Of a stretch of 64,000 nucleotides of DNA, positions 1 through 10,247 are shown piece after piece (the stretch's first letter is position 1; each line of letters starts with the position of its first letter). The position numbers and the translations under genes are program-made. Below the pieces are notes generated by a model. The model did no database searches, was not told the DNA's origin, and saw nothing but the letters and a program-made list of their open reading frames with translations. Source of the DNA: JAEUWI01 sp942492815. Lineage in GTDB: Bacteria; Hydrogenedentota; Hydrogenedentia; Hydrogenedentales; JAEUWI01. The stretch covers positions 6,324,001 to 6,388,000 of the forward strand of contig OW818658.1 in assembly GCA_942492815.1 (NCBI GenBank), given 5' to 3'.

Positions 1-366
1 CGTGGCGTCGGCACCAAAGCTGCCTGCAAACAGGGGGGCGGGTACGGCGGATGAGACCGCATCGGCCCGCAGGCGTACGCGGGTGACCCCGACTGCGTCC
101 GACTCCACTTCGCCCACAATCGTGGACGTCGCGGTGACCGTGGTCTCCCCGGCATTCCGGGCGCACGTCGCCGTAAGTGAAATATTGGTTTCGCCCGGTT
201 CGATCGGTAGCGTCCGGTCGGTGCAGGTGTCGAGAACGATATTGGCCTGTGCGCTCCCGTTGGACAAGTCTCCGAAGCCCAGGAAGGAAACCTGGGCCAT
301 GGATTGCGTTTGCAGCAGGGCCAGTGCCGCGACTCCGATTAGGCACCCGAAAACTCGCTTCTTCAC
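1..366 (-). CDS. Secreted protein of unknown function, 5' part only
   Basis: Only the first 122 codons are visible; the gene continues past the left edge. I place the start at a GTG because a strong GGAAGGA ribosome site lies a few bases upstream. Residues 1-29 look like a classical signal peptide: Lys-Lys-Arg, a hydrophobic core, then Ser-Met-Ala-Gln. The product is therefore probably exported. The mature part seen is rich in Thr, Val and Ala and carries two Cys, as in a beta-sandwich surface domain, but I recognise no family. It is transcribed in the same direction as the large repeat protein 360 bases upstream, yet a strong hairpin separates them, so it probably has its own promoter. Confidence 0.75.
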   Translation of the reverse strand, partial: MKKRVFGCLIGVAALALLQTQSMAQVSFLGFGDLSNGSAQANIVLDTCTDRTLPIEPGETNISLTATCARNAGETTVTATSTIVGEVESDAVGVTRVRLRADAVSSAVPAPLFAGSFGADAT

Positions 367-726
367 AGAAATTCCTTCCGTTAACAACGGTGGGTGAAAC
401 ACCAGAGCTTGGCTTCCCGAATGGAAAAGAAACCCTGAAGTCGCGTGGTAATACGGGCTATCCAGTCAATCTGCATGGCCGCGATGGGCATGGCGCTTAA
501 AGTCCCTCCCCAGGGCTGACCACACATGCCGTAACTGCCCGGATGGGATGACCAGCAAGTGCTGGCAGCCCCCTGGGCGATGGCGAAGTGTAGACGAAGT
601 CTCTGCTTTTGGCAAGGACGATCCGATTCGTGGCCTTGGATGCGTGCCGATTTGACCCGAATCGCGTCAGACAAGCGAACGCCCCGCCGCGCGCTTGGGT
701 GCGCACGGCGGGGCGATAGTGAACAA
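367..726. other. Intergenic gap between two secreted-protein genes
   Basis: This gap holds the hairpin at 680-715 behind the upstream gene and must hold the promoter of the gene at 1-366. I see no convincing coding frame, RNA gene or repeat here. The frames that are open across it lack ribosome sites and recognisable protein features. Confidence 0.5.
680..715 (-). terminator. Hairpin behind the repeat-protein gene
   Basis: A 15-bp stem with one mismatch (arms 680-694 and 701-715, loop of 6) begins 11 bases after the stop codon of the gene that ends at 727. The T-tract on the minus strand is weak, so it may act as a processing or stabilising hairpin as much as an intrinsic terminator. Confidence 0.6.
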
Positions 727-3831
<3,105 letters not shown>

Positions 3832-4220
3832 CCAGCCTACCCTTACGTTGCAACATTAACGCCCGTTGGTAATTGCCCGTGAATTCCGCCTCATGCGGTC
3901 CCTGAAGTTAACATGATTCAGGGATAATAGCAACGACCCATTACAGTGCAACGGCTGTGGCCAGGACTTGCCTACCTGGTGCGTCAACGCCTGGATTGGC
4001 CCATAAGCTGCCTTCATGGAGCAACTTGCGGAGAGAAATAGCAAAGGAGTTGTCTTGATGAGATTCCGTGTTATTCCTGGTCCCCAATAGAATCGAATCG
4101 CCAGAATGCGTTCCGATCGCCCCATCCAAAGTATTGCGCGTCCGGTCGAAACTCGGAATTTGCCGTTCGGCGCGCTGGAATAGGGCCCACGGTCGCTATA
4201 CGAAGATCGATGGGGATGGG

Positions 4221-4262
4221 ACCGTGCCGGAGGGGCTGGAGCAGCGGGACGGCACGGTTTTT
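4221..4262 (+). terminator. Intrinsic terminator without an assigned gene
   Basis: A perfect 9-bp stem (4221-4229 with 4250-4258) is followed directly by a run of T. Direction is plus because the T-run is on that side only. No coding gene ends nearby on this strand, so it marks the end of an unassigned transcript. Confidence 0.65.
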
Positions 4263-4382
4263 CACCAGCCAACTCCTATATGATCCGTGCCCTCTTTCGT
4301 CGCCGGATCAATATTGCATCGCGCGGGGACTACATTTTTCGCCGAAGCCGATGCAAAAGCCCCCACAGGCGTTGGCACCCTC

Positions 4383-4414
4383 TTGCATGGCACCCACTAA
4401 ATATGTAACATATT
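4383..4414 (+). promoter_or_regulatory. Putative promoter with palindromic operator for the small peptide
   Basis: TTGCAT-N17-TAACAT has the correct spacing for a housekeeping promoter, though the match is moderate. A perfect palindrome, AATATGT-A-ACATATT at 4400-4414, covers the -10 box. A repressor bound there would block transcription. The start site would fall about 90 bases before the peptide's ATG. Confidence 0.4.
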
Positions 4415-4508
4415 CCCAGCAACGAAGTAGAATCGTTAGGGGACCGTGTACCTGCATGGTCCACACAAGCATCAACCACGGTAGACTATAGTCCCAAAGG
4501 AGAGTACC

Positions 4509-4598
4509 ATGATTATCGATTTTGTAGGTGACGTTTTTGGTTGGGTCGTTGACTTCTTCGGATCCATCTTCGAATTCCTGTTCGGCTGGATCTTCTAG
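4509..4598 (+). CDS. 29-residue amphipathic acidic peptide
   Basis: An ATG preceded at good distance by AAAGGAGAG, and an intrinsic terminator 29 bases after the stop, make this a convincing free-standing gene despite its length. The product is extremely hydrophobic, with eight Phe and two Trp. It has no basic residue; its only charges are Asp4, Asp8, Asp15 and Glu22. The last three are spaced exactly seven apart, and Gly11, Gly18 and Gly26 also recur at near-heptad spacing, as in a membrane-active or self-assembling amphipathic helix. The two halves look like an internal duplication (DFVGDVFGW against DFFGSIFEFLFGW). Role unknown: a toxin of a type I pair, a signalling peptide or a small membrane-protein regulator are all possible. 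Confidence 0.7.
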   Translation: MIIDFVGDVFGWVVDFFGSIFEFLFGWIF

Positions 4599-4627
4599 TC
4601 CTGGAATCACCCAACGAGTTTCGTTGT

Positions 4628-4666
4628 CAGGCGCCTTGGCTACCGGCCGGGGCGCCTGCCTCTTTA
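4628..4666 (+). terminator. Terminator of the small peptide gene
   Basis: An 8-bp perfect stem (4628-4635 with 4651-4658), extended by an inner GGC/GCC pair, is followed by a CT-rich tract. It closes the 29-codon gene as its own transcript and lies just before the next coding region. Confidence 0.65.
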
Positions 4667-4686
4667 TAGTGGAGTTGACCGGTCCC

Positions 4687-5925
4687 GTGTTACACCCCCT
4701 GTCCGATTTCGCGTTTCATTGTTATCCGTGCGGGGCCGAAGAGGCCCTGGGGGACTCCTTCCTGTGCGGGGAATGCGGCGCGCCACTCAGCCTGCGCTTT
4801 ATCGGCGCGGCCGACCCCGCACTACTTTCCCGCCCCGCCCGCTCCCTGTGGGATTTCCGGGCCTTCCTGCCGATTCCCCGGGGGGCCGAAGCGATCTCTC
4901 TCGGCGAAGGCGCTACGCCCCTGGTGATGGCGCCCGCCCTTGCCGCCCGACATCGGCTGGGGGCCGTCGGACTTAAGAATGAGATGGCCAACCCCACGGG
5001 CTCCTTCAAAGACCGACAGGTCTCGGTGGGTCTCACCTGGGCCCGCAGCCAGGGTTACGATACCGTGGCCGTGGTGAGTTCGGGCAACGTGGCATCGGCC
5101 GCGGCGGCCTATTGCGCCCGGGCGGGGATGAAGGCGGTCCTGTTCATGCACGGCCAGGCCTCCCCCGCGAAGATCGCCCAGGCCCAGGCCTATGGCGCGG
5201 TCGTTATCGCCGTGGACGATCCCTCGCCCAACGCCGTTTTTCAATTGTGCATCGAGGCCTGCAAGTGCTTCGGCTGGTACCATCTCTCCACGGCGGGCAT
5301 GTATGAGCCCTGGAATGTGGAAGGGGCCAAAACGATCGCCTATGAGCTTTACCAGCAGTATGACGGCAACCTGCCCGACTGGATTGTGGCCCCCGTGGGC
5401 GGCGGGGGATTGCTGGGGGGCATCTGGCGAGGACTGCTGGATTTGAAGGCCCTGGGGCTGCTGTCCAACCTGCCACGGCTCGCCGGGGTACAGGCGACCG
5501 GCTGCGCGCCTCTCCAGGAGGCCATGGACAACGACTGGAATTTTGAGGAGCACCTGGCCCATCCCTGGCGCGATCCCAAGACCATCGCCGGGGCCATTGC
5601 GGACGATATACTCTTCGACGGGCACACGGTGTTGCCCGCCCTGCGCGAGACCTGGGGCGCGGCCATCGCCGTGACGGACGAGGCGATGATCGAGGCCCAG
5701 GGGCTCCTGGCGCGCACCGCGGGCCTCCTCTGCGAGATCGCCACGGCCAGCGCTATTGCGGCTTTGAATCAGTTGCCGCTGGTGGACAGCAACACGACGG
5801 TATGTTGTATAGTGTCGGGCAGCGGCTTGAAGGATCTGGGCCGGCTGGCCGAGTCGGCGGCGGCGGTGCCGAAGATCCCGGCGACGTTGGAGGGATTGCA
5901 GCGCGTGCTGGATCGGCGAGGCTGA
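4687..5925 (+). CDS. thrC: Threonine synthase-like PLP enzyme
   Basis: A fold-type II pyridoxal-phosphate enzyme of about 412 residues, most like threonine synthase, which turns O-phosphohomoserine into threonine. The N-terminus has a zinc-ribbon-like pair (CYPCG and CGECG), as in archaeal-type threonine synthases. Then follow LGEGATPL and the PLP lysine in NPTGSFKDR (Lys108). VSSGNVASA and the glycine-rich VGGGGLLGG contribute to cofactor binding. I take GTG 4687 as the start, with GGAG about 12 bases upstream; GTG 4669 and TTG 4675 are in-frame alternatives. The frame stays open further upstream, but that part overlaps the small peptide and its terminator. It stands alone, so substrate is inferred from the family only. 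Confidence 0.75.
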   Translation: MLHPLSDFAFHCYPCGAEEALGDSFLCGECGAPLSLRFIGAADPALLSRPARSLWDFRAFLPIPRGAEAISLGEGATPLVMAPALAARHRLGAVGLKNEMANPTGSFKDRQVSVGLTWARSQGYDTVAVVSSGNVASAAAAYCARAGMKAVLFMHGQASPAKIAQAQAYGAVVIAVDDPSPNAVFQLCIEACKCFGWYHLSTAGMYEPWNVEGAKTIAYELYQQYDGNLPDWIVAPVGGGGLLGGIWRGLLDLKALGLLSNLPRLAGVQATGCAPLQEAMDNDWNFEEHLAHPWRDPKTIAGAIADDILFDGHTVLPALRETWGAAIAVTDEAMIEAQGLLARTAGLLCEIATASAIAALNQLPLVDSNTTVCCIVSGSGLKDLGRLAESAAAVPKIPATLEGLQRVLDRRG

Positions 5926-6359
5926 AACCGTCCATCAACTCCCTGACCCGTAGAAACTGCACGGGGCCCCGGGATGATCACAAGTGACGACCATTGTAAG
6001 TTTCCGTGCTATTCCGTGAAGTTCCGTGGTCGGTCCTCTTTTTTTGACCACGGAGTTTCACGGAAAGTTCTCCTTGGAAAGTTCGCTTCGTAAATCCATG
6101 AACGCCAAGTTGTTATAAGCCTATTGGATGAAAGATCTTGCTAAAGAAACAAGATAGTGACGGATACTAGTACGGAAAAACACGGAATTGAAAAGGGCCC
6201 TATCGGTAACAAGCCGTTCGCGATGAGATCGCGGGCCAGCGGAATACTATTCTGTGACCATCTGCGTTCATCTGTGGGAAAACACTTCTTTGTTCCCCCC
6301 AGTTGATGTGGGCGATCAAAATCCCGTGATTTCCGCGACTTCCGTGACCGCTCCCTCCC
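5926..6359. other. Intergenic gap between convergent genes
   Basis: The gap lies between two genes that end toward each other. It contains the inverted repeat at 6012-6065 and, around 6250-6285, a related tandem pair (CATCTGCGTT and CATCTGTGGG). I see no coding sequence or RNA gene in the remainder. Confidence 0.5.
6012..6065. repeat. Inverted repeat of the TTCCGTG type
   Basis: Two 20-base arms (6012-6031 and 6046-6065) differ at two positions and enclose a T-rich loop. The left arm is preceded by another copy of its TTCCGTG core, so the arms are themselves short tandem repeats. It belongs with the CCACGGA-type elements at 31338-31482 and 63439-63569. Confidence 0.75.
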
Positions 6360-7619
6360 TCACCCCGGATAGCCCTTCGCCTCGCCGCTGCGCATCGACT
6401 CGAAGGCCATAAGCATCGTCGCCACGTTCTCCACACCCACATCCACGTTGCAGATCGTGTTTGCGTCCTTCGCCTGCACGTGCTGTAGGAAAGAGCGCAC
6501 CGCCCAGCGCGTGTCGTCCCCCTCGATCTCGAACTCCGTCGGCTCGCCCCGGAAGTCCCAGGGGTCCGTGCTCACCAGCAGGGTCTTGCCACTCGTCACG
6601 GCGTCCGCGCCGTCGGGGTTGCCACTGCCCGCCGCCGCATCGGGCACGCCCGCGCCCTCCTGATAGAGCAGACATTTGTTGCGGGTGATGAGCAACGAGC
6701 CTTTGGTGCCCATGATCAACTCCGACGCCCCCTCAAAGGCGTTGTTCAGGATGGCGGACCACGTTGCGCGCACGGTGTAGGGCGCGTCCGGCTTCGCGGG
6801 ATCGGTCAGCGCGTACTCATAAGTGCAGAAGACATTGTCCTCCGCTTCGCGGCCATCGCGCCAATAGTCGATGCCGCCGGTGGCCCAGACGCGCTTAGGC
6901 GGCACGCCGAGGATGCGGTTCACCACGTCCATCTGGTGGCTGCCGAGTTCCGTGAAGAGGCCGTGGGAGTATTCGTCATAAAGCCGCCAGTTCAGCTTCC
7001 GCTCCAGCGAGCCATGGCGCGGATCCTCCGGGCCGATGGGCAGATCGCGACGCCACGGATGGTTGCGGTGCCACTGACACTTCACTGCCGTGATGCGCCC
7101 TATCATCCCGCTCGACGCCATCGCGGCGGCCTGTTCATAGACCGGATTTGCGCGACGTTGCAGCCCCACTTGGAACACCGCGCCCGCCGCCTTCACCCGC
7201 GCCGCCAGATCCCGCGCATCGTCCAGTGAATGGCAGAGGCTCTTCTCGCAATACACGTGCGCCCCGGCGTCCATCGCCTTCACGCAAAACTCATGGTGCA
7301 GGTGGAGCGGCACCGCCACAAAGACCGCTTCCGGCTTCGCCTCCGCCAGCATGGTGTCATAGCTGTCAAACGTGGCGACGCCATCCCCGGCATACTTCGC
7401 GCCATACTTAAGGTGCGGCGAATAATCATCGCAAATCGCGACCAGCTTCGCTTCCGCAAGATCGACCAACTTCCGAATAAGATCCGACCCCCGTCCACCC
7501 GTTCCCACCACGGCACAACGCACCGGCAACGCGCCCTCGGTCGAGGCAAGCAATGGAGCCGCCGCCAAGGCCGCGGCAGAGGTGACCAGAAACGTTCGGC
7601 GTGTGTGGGGTGGGGTCAT
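6360..7619 (-). CDS. Tat-exported Gfo/Idh/MocA family oxidoreductase
   Basis: A 419-residue NAD(P)-dependent oxidoreductase. I start it at Met-Thr-Pro-Pro because this gives a twin-arginine leader (TRRTFLVTSAAALAAAP), typical of this family in Planctomycete-like bacteria; a longer upstream frame runs into a repeat. The Rossmann dinucleotide motif is VVGTGGRGSD, followed by EKSLCHS at the place of the family's EKP motif and the second-domain signature HQMDV. The substrate is unknown; relatives act on sugars and inositols in the periplasm, and oxidation of a scavenged carbohydrate fits the neighbourhood. It is monocistronic: its neighbour at 5925 is on the other strand. Confidence 0.8.
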   Translation of the reverse strand: MTPPHTRRTFLVTSAAALAAAPLLASTEGALPVRCAVVGTGGRGSDLIRKLVDLAEAKLVAICDDYSPHLKYGAKYAGDGVATFDSYDTMLAEAKPEAVFVAVPLHLHHEFCVKAMDAGAHVYCEKSLCHSLDDARDLAARVKAAGAVFQVGLQRRANPVYEQAAAMASSGMIGRITAVKCQWHRNHPWRRDLPIGPEDPRHGSLERKLNWRLYDEYSHGLFTELGSHQMDVVNRILGVPPKRVWATGGIDYWRDGREAEDNVFCTYEYALTDPAKPDAPYTVRATWSAILNNAFEGASELIMGTKGSLLITRNKCLLYQEGAGVPDAAAGSGNPDGADAVTSGKTLLVSTDPWDFRGEPTEFEIEGDDTRWAVRSFLQHVQAKDANTICNVDVGVENVATMLMAFESMRSGEAKGYPG

Positions 7620-7719
7620 TTGAATTCTCAACTCGCTGATATCCGAAATGGTGTAACACTTTATCCGACTGAAGTGACAGCAATCCTGCGGTGTAAACCC
7701 GATGGCATTAGGGAATCGT

Positions 7720-7917
7720 GCAAGCTGGGAGCGCTGGCATCCCTGCCGGCAATGCACCGAAGGTGCATGTTTCGACAATGGATACCCGTCTTTTTCATAA
7801 CGTTCATTGGTCAGGGCTCGCCTCTGTCAACTGCTCGATAGCCGCCGAGATCCTGGCCGATTCAATATGCACCTTCGGTGCATGATGCCGGCAGGGATGC
7901 CAGCGCTCCCAACTTGC
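7720..7917. repeat. Long palindromic repeat, about 50-base arms
   Basis: Arms of about 50 bases (7720-7769 and 7867-7917) are near-perfect inverted copies around a spacer of about 98 bases. Each arm ends in its own small palindrome (ATGCACC-TTC-GGTGCAT). A single copy of the outer half is found at 14304-14330. The gap 7620-7996, which contains it, otherwise holds only the upstream region of the oxidoreductase gene. Confidence 0.85.
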
Positions 7918-7996
7918 GCGTAATTTTTTGCTGTACAACAACATTGCCAAAATCGAAAAAAGCTAACGGGATTACATTTCACCGAAATAGTTAGTT

Positions 7997-8674
7997 TCAA
8001 CCCCTCTTCAGCCGCTTACGTATTCGGTAGAGTGCGACACCGGAATATGGCTGGAACATTCCCTCGTCGTCAGCGCCTTCCCAAGCCCTGAGAAGTTCCT
8101 CGATATAGTGGCGTGACCGTTTGCCTGGACCCTTGTCAAGACGCTTTTCAACTGATCGAACGATCGCCTGTCTATTCTGCTTGAGTCTTGGCAGGTTCAG
8201 ATTCAAGACGGTGCCAATGTCGTTCATTAACCGCTTGTCCGTTGACTCCATCGTCCCATCATTCAGGTACTTTAGGCTCGCTTCAATGTCAATCGAGGGA
8301 TTCGAAGGATTGAATGTGATGTCCAGATCCCCCTTGCTGCGATCACAATGGGATTTTCCCTTCTCGATCTGCCCGTCACAAGATGCGAGCAGATTTCCAT
8401 AGTCTAACTGCTCGGTCTCGAATCGGCTCTGGCTGCGCCAATGCTCGATGCGCATACCGCCTTTCCCAAGATGTATGCGCCTCATACAGTAACAACAGAT
8501 ATACCCTTGTTCTTCGATGAGGCTCTGCCTGATTTCTTCCTTCGTTTGCTTGTCCAAGTCGTCGTAGCGCAACGAATCGACACCCGTTCTCCCGGACTTT
8601 CTGGCCAGGGCCTTGGCCGCCTTTTTGTCCCGCATCAATGACGCCGGTTCTCGCCGCTTGTAAATATTCCGCAC
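7997..8674 (-). CDS. ptuB: PtuB-like HNH endonuclease of a Septu-type defence system
   Basis: A 225-residue protein of the TIGR02646 type, the HNH nuclease family found with retrons and as PtuB of Septu. It shows the Cys pair ICCYCMRRI (about residue 60), then IEHWRSQSR with the HNH histidine, LDYGNLLASCDG with the Asn, and HCDRSKGD with the closing His and Cys. In Septu the nuclease acts with the ATPase PtuA to stop phage infection, probably by nucleic-acid cleavage. It starts 18 bases after ptuA ends, so the two are one operon. Base composition is visibly poorer in GC than the flanking metabolic genes, consistent with horizontal transfer. Confidence 0.85.
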   Translation of the reverse strand: MRNIYKRREPASLMRDKKAAKALARKSGRTGVDSLRYDDLDKQTKEEIRQSLIEEQGYICCYCMRRIHLGKGGMRIEHWRSQSRFETEQLDYGNLLASCDGQIEKGKSHCDRSKGDLDITFNPSNPSIDIEASLKYLNDGTMESTDKRLMNDIGTVLNLNLPRLKQNRQAIVRSVEKRLDKGPGKRSRHYIEELLRAWEGADDEGMFQPYSGVALYRIRKRLKRG

Positions 8675-8692
8675 GTTGTTCGCCCCGATGCG

Positions 8693-9955
8693 CTAATTGT
8701 TCTCAAGCATAAAGAGCATGGCCTCGGCCTCAACAAGATCGGGGATATCGCCGTTCAGTTTTTTCTTCAGCTTCTTTATCTCACGCCGCGCTTTGGCCAG
8801 CGACTTGGCGTCCTCCTTGTCGATCTCCCGGAAAATGTTTGTCAGCTCGGTCGCGACTTCCATATTTCGAAAGGGAGCGCCGAAAAGTTCTTCCAGGATT
8901 AGGTTGGCGTCCAGACCGAGAGATTGCGTGGGCGTGAATATCGTTGGTGATCCGTTTTCCTCCATAGCGATACAGCGAATGTTGCTGTGCTCGACCTCTC
9001 CCAACACCTGTGGGGAATGAGTCGAAACGATAAATTGCACGTTCGGAAAGGTCCTGCGGAGTTTTCCGATGATGCTGCGTTGCCATTCTGGATGGAGATG
9101 TTGTTCGATCTCGTCGATTAGGACGACGCCCTCGCCATGAAGGGGATTTTCCATAGAAGGATTCGCAAGGGCGGCGCGCCGAGTAAGATCGCCCACAAGG
9201 GCTATAAGGAGTTTTTCACCGTCGGAGAGCCGCTCAACCCGTAATTCCAGCCCGTTTTTTTCCATCACCAGTGTTTCTGGAAGGCGTTTGACCATCGGAT
9301 TGGTGAATTCAGGCAGGACCGCACTTAGTGCGGTTCGAACGGCCTCCATATCGCGATCACGGACCCCGATCTGTCCCTCGGCCCGCAGTCTGCGCTCATT
9401 TTCCAGATCTTCCCGTGCCCGAAACCACTCGAAAAACGAACGGAAATCTTCGGCTTCCGCCGGAAGACTATTTGCATAGGTTTCCAATAGACCGAAACAC
9501 CGCGCATCTGGCGGCGGCGGCACAGGCACCTTGGTTACGGCGCGATTAGCGCGGTAATAGACCATGACCGGTAAGGACGGGTTTGCGCCCGCGATTTGGC
9601 CGTGCACTTTCCTGGCAAATGCATCGGGATTCTTTCCAGGTGTTGACTTGCGCGTTTCCGAGCCGGATGCCTGCACATGCGCGTTCCAGCCATACTCATC
9701 TCCGCCGTACCGGAGCCGAACACCAATCGATGCGGAATCCGCGCCCGCGTGTATATCAGTTTCTTTCAGCTTCCAGCGGCCTGAATCCTGTCGAATCTCG
9801 CTCCCCGCCCAAGACATCAACATCGCCAGCGCATCCAGCACGCTGGACTTCCCCGCGCCGTTGACGCCGACCAGCACGGTCAGGCCTTCAGAAAAGGTGA
9901 TCTCCGTGTCCTTGAAACCCCGGAAATTTTTTAATGTGAGTGATTTTATCTGCAT
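8693..9955 (-). CDS. ptuA: PtuA-like AAA/SMC-type ATPase of a Septu-type defence system
   Basis: A 420-residue RecF/SMC-like ATPase. From the start: IKSLTLKNFRGF, Walker A GVNGAGKSS (about residue 34), ABC-signature-like RLSDGEKL, Walker B VVLIDEIEQHLHP, and the switch STHSPQVL. The C-terminus is a basic coiled helix without a Toprim nuclease, so it is not an OLD-type enzyme. The start is set at the Met directly before the conserved N-terminal strand; the frame stays open another 300 bases upstream, but that part has no protein character. The ATPase followed immediately by the HNH gene is the type I Septu arrangement. No reverse transcriptase is near, so it is not a retron. Confidence 0.85.
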   Translation of the reverse strand: MQIKSLTLKNFRGFKDTEITFSEGLTVLVGVNGAGKSSVLDALAMLMSWAGSEIRQDSGRWKLKETDIHAGADSASIGVRLRYGGDEYGWNAHVQASGSETRKSTPGKNPDAFARKVHGQIAGANPSLPVMVYYRANRAVTKVPVPPPPDARCFGLLETYANSLPAEAEDFRSFFEWFRAREDLENERRLRAEGQIGVRDRDMEAVRTALSAVLPEFTNPMVKRLPETLVMEKNGLELRVERLSDGEKLLIALVGDLTRRAALANPSMENPLHGEGVVLIDEIEQHLHPEWQRSIIGKLRRTFPNVQFIVSTHSPQVLGEVEHSNIRCIAMEENGSPTIFTPTQSLGLDANLILEELFGAPFRNMEVATELTNIFREIDKEDAKSLAKARREIKKLKKKLNGDIPDLVEAEAMLFMLENN

Positions 9956-10247
9956 GGGCGACTTTCGATACTTTCGGTCGGCGATGGTGCACGGGTCCCG
10001 CGCGTGATCGACCCTACGCCCTACAGTATACCGCAGGGATGGCCAAATCAACGCCGTCTGACGCGCGAAGATCGTTCTGGCCCGAAGCCCATCGCGCGCA
10101 TTTTCGGCCCCATGCCAATTTGCGTCCCTTTGCGCTAATTTGCGGTTCGCCCTCCTCCTTTTCACCTCCCCATGTTCCCAAATCCCGCGCCACGTCGTCT
10201 GTAGTGTACCTTTAAGGAAAAGGCAACCCTGGAGACCCGCACGCGCC

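Larger units (their letters stand above)
3832..4508. other. 677-base gap with an orphan terminator and a promoter
   Basis: The gap separates the divergent surface-protein gene and the 29-residue peptide gene. It contains a clear plus-strand terminator (4221-4262) with no recognisable gene in front of it, and a promoter-like site with a palindrome (4383-4414). The open frames between 3850 and 4280 have no ribosome sites or protein-like composition. A non-coding RNA ending at 4262 is possible but unproven. Confidence 0.45.

Noticed and set aside
4528..4686. N-terminal extension of the threonine-synthase frame
   Set aside because: The extension overlaps the 29-residue peptide and its terminator and adds residues unlike any family member.
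7997..9955. Retron
   Set aside because: TIGR02646-type HNH and ATPase genes also occur in retrons, but there is no reverse transcriptase or msr/msd-like structure next to them.
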